From Patiria miniata (lineage: Eukaryota; Echinodermata; Asteroidea; Valvatida; Asterinidae), in contig NW_024037074.1 of assembly GCF_015706575.1 (NCBI RefSeq), positions 29,253,334 to 29,317,333 on the forward strand: DNA of 64,000 bases. Reading direction: 5' to 3'. The position numbers and the translations under genes were made by a program. This document shows positions 56,435 to 64,000 of the stretch, one piece after another. A model generated the notes under the pieces. The model had not been told where the DNA came from, searched no databases, and saw nothing but the letters and a program-made list of their open reading frames with translations. How positions within the stretch are numbered: position 1 is the first letter of the stretch; each line of letters opens with the position of its first letter.

Positions 56435-59400
56435 AAAATATGTAAACAAATAAAATTAAATCACAACGCATAAATATACAGGAGCAATACTGCATTTGTT
56501 GGTTTCGCTTTCCATTTTGCCACACCAGTAACCAATGAATTAAAAGAAAAATGTTCAATGTCATGATAATAACAAAGATAATTGATTCTTAATACAAAGC
56601 ATTTTACATTCAAGTATCAAAACTGCGTAAAAACAGTTAATTAAAAAGAAGTTAAATATATGACTTTTGATAAAGAAGATTTTAGTTGCGATTGAAAAAC
56701 CCTTCAAATTCATTATTTTTTGCTCAAATAACGTCGAAGTCTGCACGGTCACCGTATGCCTTGCCAGGCTTTGGACGAACTTTAGGAAGGTTAAACTGAA
56801 CCCCATCACAGCTTTTAGTGCGAATGTTAAACGCATGAACTGATATTTACTCTGTGAAGTACCGTAGCGCTGCCTCACCATGGCGGATAAGTTTAAAAAG
56901 TACCGAAGAATCTTGAATTCATTCCGCACCGTAACCGAGAGCCAACGTAGTTCCTGAAGTATGGACGTACGACCCTTCCTTCTGCATATATGTTGTTATT
57001 TCTTAAACTGGTAATCGTATGAAAAAAAAACATAAAAAGTTACAATAGTCTGTCTGGCAAGTAACAAATGCATGTATTAAACATATATATATATTTTTTT
57101 TTCATTTGCATTTCGCATACCGTATACAGCCAGAGATTAAATGAAGCTTGGTGATATCATTTATTCATCCTCGGAAACTTTTAATCTTGAAAAAAACCAA
57201 GAGTTTCAATTTGCGCCACAGTGAACCAAGAACTCTAAACTTTTGTTAAACACTTTATTTTTTATCCCATGTTATACATGTGTAATTGAGTTTTTGTTTC
57301 ATGTTAAAAGTTGAGTTTTAGAGCTTTCACTTTGATGAAATTGTTTACGATTTAATGCAATTTCAGTTGATAATGTGATGCTATATCAGTAGATTACACA
57401 ATTATGATTATATAGTATATATTTGATTGTACGACAAAATGTCCAAGTATACATTTGAGGATGTGCTCTGTTAAGCAGCTAAACCAATTTAAGCAAAGAA
57501 TTTAATCATATAACATGTAATCAGTATCGAATATAAATACTCGAAAAATGTATTTTGAACATTACTTTAATTGAACATTTAGCTTTTGCCAATGTGGGAA
57601 ACCTTGTCCTAATCGTAATCCTTTCCATCGAATTCCTCTCAAGAAAGTAAAATTACAGAGAAATATTGTCGTTGAAATGAACGAGCAAATCCCAGTCTGA
57701 CTCTTGCGAACAAAATAAGTTCTTATTTAGCACTTAAATCTGTGATTATAGATAACATTTCTGATCCCTTTGATATTACAAATTATTGCAAACAAAGTCA
57801 GTTAATTACCTGTATTTTTTGTCCTTTTTTGTTTGTTTTGACTTCTAGATTTGGGGATCGGTGTTAATGAAAGGCCGGGTTAACATTGGTTGTGGATGGA
57901 TTGGGTGGATGATGAATGATTAGTGGTGTCGAGGGGGTTAGGGATTGAAGATGAGGGGCGGGGAGCAAACTATGATGCCTATTGTTACTTATCTTTCAAT
58001 AATTCATCGAGAACAATGAATGGCACTAAGACAATGGTGTAGTCTACTTATCCCATTTACCCCACGGATTCTTAAAATGCTAAAACATGTAGACAGAAGA
58101 AAATGAGAAATGAAAAATGCTGGATGTCAGGCCCATGTATCTTTGCCGCCCTCCCCCTCCCCCAACACAACCGGAAGCCCACTGACAGTGTTGTTCTGCA
58201 TCCGCCTGTGAATGGCAGGGTGTTCAGGTTGGCTTGGGTTTGAAGGGTGATAGAGATAAGGTGATTGCGATTCGCAGATTAATGGGAGATGAGTGAGAAT
58301 GAGAGAGAGAGAGCATTGGTGAGAGAGGCTGAATAGGGTGAAAACTGTACGATTTCCTCATACGCTCATCTTACAAACGCCGGGTAAGTTAGGGCCAGGG
58401 TCATAGCCACGTGCATGGGGGAGGGTGGTGTGTGCAGGGGCGGATCCAGGAATTTTCGCAGGAGGGAGGGGTTCATCGGCAAAACAAATCTCAAATGCAG
58501 ACAGGTTTTTTTTCTCCGGACACTTGGCCGCCAAAAGGCGGACATTATTATCTTTACCAGTAAAACATGTTCTTCTGCATTTTTTAAATATCCGTTGGCA
58601 GATTTATTTCAGTAAAAATAGCTTTGCTGTACGTTTCCATCGTGGTAAACCATGGCCCCGGATGCGAATGTTCTTTTCCTAAACTACACCCACATACATG
58701 GTTGCTTTCTTTTGATTATTCTTTTTTGGAAATACTCATGATTGTAGATCTCCAACGTTTTGGGGTTTTTTGAGGGGGGGGGGGCAATAACTCGAGCCTA
58801 CCAAGCCCAGATGTGTTAAGTTGTAGGTTCGGCCAGTAATCGGTCTTGATGTATTACTCATAAGGAGCTTCTATTTCGCGAGAAACCGTCGAACAACTAA
58901 TGAAAGTTTATTTCGAGAAAGGGCGCGCTAAATAAAACTAGTGTTAAGTTTCCATCAATAGAGGGGGCGCCTCATAAATAGTGGTCTCACGAAAGCGAGC
59001 AACTGCCAAGCCCCAATTGGCAAAAACCATAAGTCTAAAAACATTATCTGCAATTTTGTGTTTTCTGGTGGTGTGCCCCCAAGCTGGTAATGTGCCCCCC
59101 CCCCCCATCCCTCATGCCCGGAGCTGGCAATGGTGCTACTCCTCAGACACTCCGGTTGAGACTGAATCCCGAAAACAATTCTCTAATCCAAACTTCATTT
59201 AAGAAAAAAAAGCTTGTTTCCGGTGTCATATGAAAATCTGACTCCAGTGAAAACTTATAACACCTTTACCCTAATATTGGTTGAAAATGCGTGATTATTA
59301 TTAACAATTCTAGTCAATTTGGTATTAAAAATATTTACACTAATTCAGTGAATTTCTTTGTATTTCTGTATAGTTATTTTGCTGTTTTGTCGTCTTGAAT

Positions 59401-59689
59401 TTGGGGTTCGTGTTCAAGGCCCGGTACAGATGTGTGTCGAGGGGGTTAGGGGTTGAAAATGGGAGGGGGCAACAAAACTGATACCAATAGTTATTTATCT
59501 TTCAATAATTGAACAAGAGCAGTAAATATTACTAAGTCGGTGGTGTAGCCCACTTGTTTCATTTCCCCCACGGATTCTTGAAATATAATAATTAATCATC
59601 TGGGGGCTAATCATCCTTACTCGAAGCTGGGATGCTGAATTGCGAAGGACGCGGCTACAACGTGGTCGGGCCGCTGGCACGTAAAGGCG
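56435..59689 (+). other. 3' flank and intergenic block after gene 5
   Basis: There is no gene. It matches 7614-10200 closely to about 58690 (without the MITE of 8613) and holds a GT-rich repeat at 58180-58420. From 58690 to 59400 it is unmatched, with GGGGGCGCCTCATAAATAGTGG near 58964 resembling the repeat family at 40.6-41.3 kb. Confidence 0.65.
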
Positions 59690-59920
59690 CCTATGGCTGC
59701 CGACCACATCGACCCATATGACCACGGAGCACAGCCTGAGATCGAACGTGTTTGATTTTTCCGGAGGGGGGAAAACCGGAGGGCCCGGAGAAAAACGCTC
59801 GTGGCACTGGAGAGAACCAACGCACAACTCTACTCACACGTGATCCGCGGCCAGGATTCGAACCGTAGTCACCTAGGTGAGAGGCGAGCACTTTACGCAC
59901 AAGCCACCCACGACACCCAA
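59690..59920 (-). repeat. tRNA-derived SINE
   Basis: On the minus strand the head starts GTGTCGTGGGTGGCTTGTGC near 59917, has CTC in the anticodon position (GCCTCTCACC) and a B box GGTTCGAATCC. The body runs to about 59690. The truncated sister is at 11195-11370. A Glu-tRNA-like origin is suggested by the anticodon only. Confidence 0.65.
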
Positions 59921-60469
59921 AATGCTAATATAATCGTCGCATATCTGACGAAGTGACGAATCGGTTATTTTGGAGTTTTTTTTATTAATTGAGTTTTATG
60001 GTTAAAAATATTCGAATTTTCAGATTTTTAGGTTTTTAATTCATGAAAACACTTCATTTTTGTTGTTCCGAAACCCACTAAGTGACGAATCGGCACATAT
60101 TGGAAAAACTTTGTCTTGCGAACTGACGAATAAATTATTCGACGCTTGGTCATATCAGAACAGCGCGCATCCAGTATCTGACGAAGTGACGAATAACCAG
60201 TTATTCATTGGTTACGCACACACCCGTCTTAATAATTTAATGGCGTATGAGGGAACCAGGGATCTTCTGTTTCGCGCGCTTTCCGTCAGCTTTCAAAACA
60301 AACTAACGGCGCTGCAACATTATAATGATGACTAAAAAGAGATAACCGTTACTACTTCACCTTTATGTAATTGTGTGTATGTACAGTTGTAATCCTTAAA
60401 TGAACGAGTACAAAATGTACTAGGCTAGGACTGCGCGACGGACAGGCTTATACAGACTGGGATTCATTT

Positions 60470-61440
60470 AAAACGTGCGATATACTTTCCTTCAAAACCG
60501 GCGTTTTATAGGAATTCCACAAAAGGTCTACTGCATTTCAAGAAAATCTCGAAAACGGTCCCCTTTAAGTGGCTAATATGAGCTGAAAACCTCATTTTAA
60601 TCAGCCCATACTGAAATGAAGTGCCTCCTAGGGGATGAAAATTAGGATATTTTTTTTTAAAACGTGCGGTCCACTTTCTTTCATAAACGGCGTTTCATAG
60701 GAAAGCATTATTACTGCATTTCGACGGAGTCCATTTAAGCGGCTACTTAAAGCAAAATACATTATTGGAATAAACCAATACTGAAATGAAGTGCACCCTA
60801 GAAGGTGAAAATAGGATTATTAAATAAAAATATTATTTATTCCAAATATATGCGGTACACTTTCTTTAAACACTGCTTTCAATGGGAGACCCGAAATACT
60901 GCATTTCGAGATATTCTCGAAAATGGAACCCCTTTAAGTGGCTAATTTGAGCATAAGACCTCATGGGAAAAAGCCCACAATGAAAATAAAGAGTGCCCAG
61001 GAAGGTGATACTTAGGATGATGACATAAAACTATGTTTTATTTGTAGATTTTCTTTCAAAGACGGCATTTTTAAGGAAACCCAAAACACTGCATTTCGAG
61101 ATATTCTCGAAAACGGAGCCTCTTTAAGTGGCTAATTAGAGCAGAAAACCTCATTGGAATGAGCCGATACTGAAATAACGTGTGCCCTAGCTGGTGAGTG
61201 ATGATTAGGATAATGAAATAAAAATATAAATTATTTCAACGTGTGCGGTACACTTTCTTTCAAAGACGACGTTTTATAGGATACCCAAAATTCATTTCGA
61301 GATACAGGTTTTGTATTCTCGAAAACGGAGCCCTTTAAGCGGCTAATGAAAGCAGAATGCCTAAGGATAACAAGCCGTTACTGAGATTATTGTACCCTAG
61401 AAGACAATAATTATGGGATTTTGAGACAAAACTGATTGTT
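60470..61440 (+). repeat. Internal tandem array, about 190 bp x 5
   Basis: The unit contains ACTGCATTTCGAGATATTCT, TTTAAGTGGCTAAT and CATACTGAAATGAAGTG. The ACTGCATTTC mark recurs near 60531, 60711, 60898, 61089 and (as ATTCATTTCG) 61291, at 180-200 bp steps. Confidence 0.8.
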
Positions 61441-61462
61441 TTTAAAACAATTGCTGTCTTAT

Positions 61463-61488
61463 ATGAATGAATGAATGAATGAATAAAT
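61463..61488 (+). repeat. GAAT microsatellite
   Basis: Tandem GAAT units (about six) directly right of the internal array. Confidence 0.8.
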
Positions 61489-62098
61489 AGTGTTGTTCGT
61501 TATTAGTTCGCATTCACAGTTGTGTGTTCCTACTATTTTGTTGCGTCCATTCGAGATATTTTCCTTTTTAATAACTTTTTTATTAGGCTACTGTATATTA
61601 TTAAAACATTATAGCAAGTACTTGGATTTGAACGTGGGGTTTAAGTGTTACCATATTTTTTCCTTAAAAGAAAATAGAAAATGTTTGTAAAACAAACACA
61701 TTTCTTTGAAAATGCGCGTAGTGTTGTAAAGAAGTGACGAATATGCAATGGATTTGTGATGCAAAAACGCGCGCACAGTCAAAATGTTATCTTACAAAGT
61801 GACGAATAAGATATTTTTACGTGGCGAATAAGCACAGTGACGTTTAAATTTATCTCGCGAAGTGACGAATAAGTTTCACAGCAAAAATTAGACAAACCTT
61901 TAGTCTTACGAGTAAAAAACAAATAAATAGATATATTTTAACAATCAAATAACTACCTTGAATAAATTAAGAATGTACAAAAGGGGAAAGTAGCATCGAA
62001 AAGGGACACGTAAAATGTGTTCAACTTTAAACGCGTTTTCCTCAGAATTGCGTTTACGCGTAATCGCGCGTATTCGTCGGTTCGTCAGATATGCGACG

Positions 62099-63147
62099 TA
62101 ATGTAGTCAGTAAAAATAAAGAAGGAAAAATGAAAGGCATCCCCACGCCTTTTGATTCTGTAACGGCCAGCTTGCCGGGTATCAGGCCCTTTTACCTGCC
62201 CCCTTCCCCTCCACTCACCGCCTAACATAACCGGAAGCACATGGACAATTTGGCTCTGTATCCGCCGTGAAGGGGCATGGTGTTTAGGCCGCTTGGGTCT
62301 GAAGGTTGTAAGACTTTAATTAGGTGGTTGCGTCCGCAGATTGATGGTAGATGGGTGAGATGGGGGTGGGATGGCAAAGCCTTGATGAGAGAGGCTGGAT
62401 AGGGTGATAGTTGAACCCACGTAAGCGTACGGGCAGGTGTGTTAGGGTCAGGGTCGTTGCCAAATGCAGCGGTGAGGTCTGGGTACCCGATTTAGTAAAA
62501 ATGGTCTGCGCATTAAACCAGCGGCCAGCTCCTAATCCCAGACGGCGTAGTACGGACGTCCTGTCCTCTTTGCCACTGGTTGTAGCTGTCCCAACAACCC
62601 CCCCCCCTCCTCGTGATTTTCAAATATCCGATGGCAGATTTATTTCAGTTAAAATGTTAGTGCTGCACGTTCCCATCGTATTCAAGATCATGGTCCAGGC
62701 CGGATGTTGAGATAGATACGATGCGTCACATCAAACTCAGTGGCGTAACCCGGAGAGCTAAAGAGGGCGTGCCTCACCACTCAGCCTGCCTGGAATTTGG
62801 GGGAGGCGCTTAACTCTTTTGAAAGCTTCTTCCAGAAAATGTGGAGTCTTAATTAAGGTCCCTTTAATGAACCACGCCAATGAGTAATACTTGGCAGCGT
62901 AATATCCCTCGAAAATACTAGGTTTGAAAAAGACACACCCTAGATAGGTAAAAGAACAGGTTCTGTCTGGAATTGTGGGAAGTATTGTTCCGCTAGAAAT
63001 CAGGGGCACACTTAGAGATTATTTTGGACTTTCGGTAGAATATGAGTCCCCGTCAATTTTTTTCAGTAGGTATTCTGATAGGCCGGTCTATTTTAGCAGG
63101 GAAAACTGTGAGTTGTCATCAGCAGAAAATTGATGAGTGAATAACTA
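62099..63147. other. Duplicated intergenic block (matches 11380-12439)
   Basis: There is no gene. The similarity to the left block ends at about 63147 (GATGAGTGAATAACTAC), where new sequence begins. It contains a GT-rich repeat copy (62250-62490). Confidence 0.7.
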
Positions 63148-63154
63148 CAAACAG

Positions 63155-63179
63155 TTGGGTTGACATCATGTCAACCCAA
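63155..63179. promoter_or_regulatory. Perfect inverted repeat over the start codon
   Basis: TTGGGTTGACA (63155-63165) and TGTCAACCCAA (63169-63179) form an 11-bp perfect inverted repeat with a 3-bp spacer. The ATG at 63168 lies at the loop. It could fold in the mRNA or bind a dimeric protein. Confidence 0.75.
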
Positions 63180-63839
63180 GATTCAAGCCCTCCAAGTTCG
63201 CCTTTTCCTTGTGCGCAGGTTATTCCTGAAACTGATCTGTCTGACTCAGACTCGTCTGATAACAGTCAGAAATCTCTCTTCAATAGTCGTCTGGCCCATG
63301 AAGTGCAAACTTCAATAAGTCAGATCTCATTAAGAGAAACAGAAAGTAAGGACAAACCGGCACCCAGAAAAAGAGACAAGCAACAAACCAGTAGAGACCA
63401 CCGACTAGAACACGAGGACTACAAATTTGTCCGAAGTCTAGCGGGACCTCTCCAACAAATGGTTTCAAAGCGAGTCTCCCTGAACAAACAAATCAACCTG
63501 CTGGAGAACGCCGTCAGAACCAAGAACCCACCGAAGTACCTCCTGAGCCAAGTTCCAGTACCTACTCCACCCAAAGGCCACCGAATTCAATCGAATTTGG
63601 CGACCGTGTGGAAGGAGGTAGCCGTGTCAGCTGCACTCGGGCGAGCCCGACTCAGCCTACGGCAACTACAGGACTGGAAGGAGCAAAACAACCGTTCTTT
63701 CGAGAGACAGCACCTCGAGGCCCTGGACCAGATCAAGGGCCATCTCCTGACCAAGGGGAACATCAACACAGCCAAGAAACTGCTCACCCACTTCCTGCGT
63801 GAGCGGTCTACCAAGCAGCCAACCAAGCGACGCCGCTAA
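63168..63839 (+). CDS. Unknown 223-aa protein with histone-type mRNA 3' end
   Basis: I do not recognise the family. The frame is intact from ATG to TAA without introns. The N-terminal 50 residues are Ser/Asp rich (SDSDSSDNS). Residues about 60-90 are charged (APRKRDKQQTSRDHR). The middle and C-terminal half look helical, with heptad-like Leu patterns (VSLNKQINLLENAVRTKNPP; RLSLRQLQDWKEQ; LLTHFLRERS). It ends in the basic tail KQPTKRRR, a possible nuclear signal. A histone-type stem-loop follows 29 nt after the stop. The gene lies in sequence that interrupts a duplicated block, so it was probably brought in by insertion, perhaps as part of a mobile element that extends past the window. A retroelement ORF1-like protein is one possibility. 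It is not a core histone by sequence. Confidence 0.7.
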   Translation: MSTQDSSPPSSPFPCAQVIPETDLSDSDSSDNSQKSLFNSRLAHEVQTSISQISLRETESKDKPAPRKRDKQQTSRDHRLEHEDYKFVRSLAGPLQQMVSKRVSLNKQINLLENAVRTKNPPKYLLSQVPVPTPPKGHRIQSNLATVWKEVAVSAALGRARLSLRQLQDWKEQNNRSFERQHLEALDQIKGHLLTKGNINTAKKLLTHFLRERSTKQPTKRRR

Positions 63840-63868
63840 ACCACCTCCGGTCTCCAATAAACACAAAC

Positions 63869-63884
63869 GGCTCTTTTCAGAGCC
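63869..63884 (+). terminator. Histone mRNA-type 3' stem-loop
   Basis: GGCTCTTTTCAGAGCC: a 6-bp stem GGCTCT/AGAGCC with a 4-nt TTTC loop, preceded by ACAAAC and followed by ACCACA. This is the canonical animal replication-dependent histone 3' element bound by SLBP. Confidence 0.85.
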
Positions 63885-63895
63885 ACCACATCTTC

Positions 63896-63904
63896 CAAAA
63901 GAGA
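63896..63904 (+). promoter_or_regulatory. Possible histone downstream element
   Basis: CAAAAGAGA begins 12 nt after the stem-loop, where a purine-rich element pairs with U7 snRNA in histone genes. The consensus is loose, so support comes mainly from position. Confidence 0.55.
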
Positions 63905-63966
63905 TTGATCAATGTGTTTACTCTTTATTTATTATAATAATTAACAATTATTATTTTTAAATAACC

Positions 63967-64000
63967 ATGACTAGGAGAAACATTAGTACATTCCACAAAA
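63967..64000 (+). CDS. Possible start of a second frame, cut by the window end
   Basis: ATG at 63967 (ATAACC before it) opens a frame with no stop in the 11 remaining codons, beginning MTRRNISTF. It follows an AT-rich stretch (63920-63962) that has a small AATAATT/AATTATT inverted repeat and could be a promoter. This is too short to be sure it is a gene. Confidence 0.25.
   Translation, partial: MTRRNISTFHK

Larger units (their letters stand above)
59935..62098. mobile_element. 2164-bp DNA element with TAAT duplication
   Basis: The ends CGTCGCATATCTGACGAA are perfect 18-bp inverted repeats. TAAT lies on both sides (59931-59934, 62099-62102), and the sister block has one TAAT with nothing inserted (about 11376-11379). 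Many copies of AAGTGACGAATAAG-like motifs lie within 300 bp of both ends, as expected of transposase binding sites. The middle is a tandem array. No transposase-like frame. Superfamily unknown. Confidence 0.85.

Noticed and set aside
60060..60335. 91-codon open frame in the TAAT-flanked element
   Set aside because: It overlaps the subterminal GTGACGAAT repeats and shows no domain; probably fortuitous.

Overview
The window looks like nuclear DNA of a marine invertebrate deuterostome, most likely an echinoderm; hemichordate or cephalochordate cannot be excluded. The reasons are spliced genes with GT-AG introns, a tandem family of secreted collagen/C1q-domain proteins, a Ty3/gypsy element of the Gmr1 type (a group described from deuterostomes), tRNA-derived SINE-like repeats and many short inverted-repeat transposons. 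No bacterial, organellar or CRISPR features were seen.

Layout. 1-7198 is a young LTR retrotransposon (5' LTR cut by the window edge) that has landed inside the coding exon of a C1q gene; the orphaned C1q domain follows at 7200-7613. Four more copies of the gene follow on the plus strand, with coding exons at 19237-20064, 29917-30756, 42696-43532 and 55608-56434 (the last is frameshifted). Each complete unit appears to have the same three-exon design: a TATA promoter with a non-coding first exon (donors at 13701, 26995, 37281, 51431 and 52038), a 65-68 bp second exon (18794, 29566, 39793, 55267), and a single exon that holds the whole coding region and begins at the ATG. Gene 5 has two tandem promoter/exon 1 copies, and an extra truncated promoter lies near 24.2 kb. 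The block around gene 1 (7.2-12.45 kb) and the block around gene 5 (55.6-63.1 kb) are close segmental duplicates, so many insertions can be defined against an empty paralogous site.

Between and inside the genes lie: a 3.17-kb near-perfect foldback element (14654-17825) with mirrored 42-bp satellite arrays and a nested 314-bp insert; a 323-bp hAT-like MITE (8613-8935); two mariner-like inverted-repeat elements (20983-21632, 47575-48290); a 1.3-kb element with a 9-bp target duplication (44549-45852); a 2.16-kb element with a TAAT duplication (59935-62098); a direct-repeat-flanked tandem array (40.08-42.16 kb); and a decayed LINE fragment (35.17-35.60 kb, minus strand).

The most unexpected item is at the right edge. 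The duplicated flank stops at about 63147 and is followed by an intronless 223-codon gene (63168-63839) of unknown family, whose stop codon is followed 29 nt later by a canonical histone-mRNA 3' stem-loop (63869-63884) and a purine-rich HDE-like element. That suggests a non-histone, possibly mobile, gene using replication-dependent histone-type 3' processing. Another possible start codon lies at 63967, just before the window ends.

Functionally, the array probably encodes secreted, oligomeric, C1q-like recognition proteins. Their signal peptide and collagen parts are nearly constant, while the differences cluster in a few places of the C1q head. Exon structures, promoters and element families are read from sequence alone, without transcript data or database searches.
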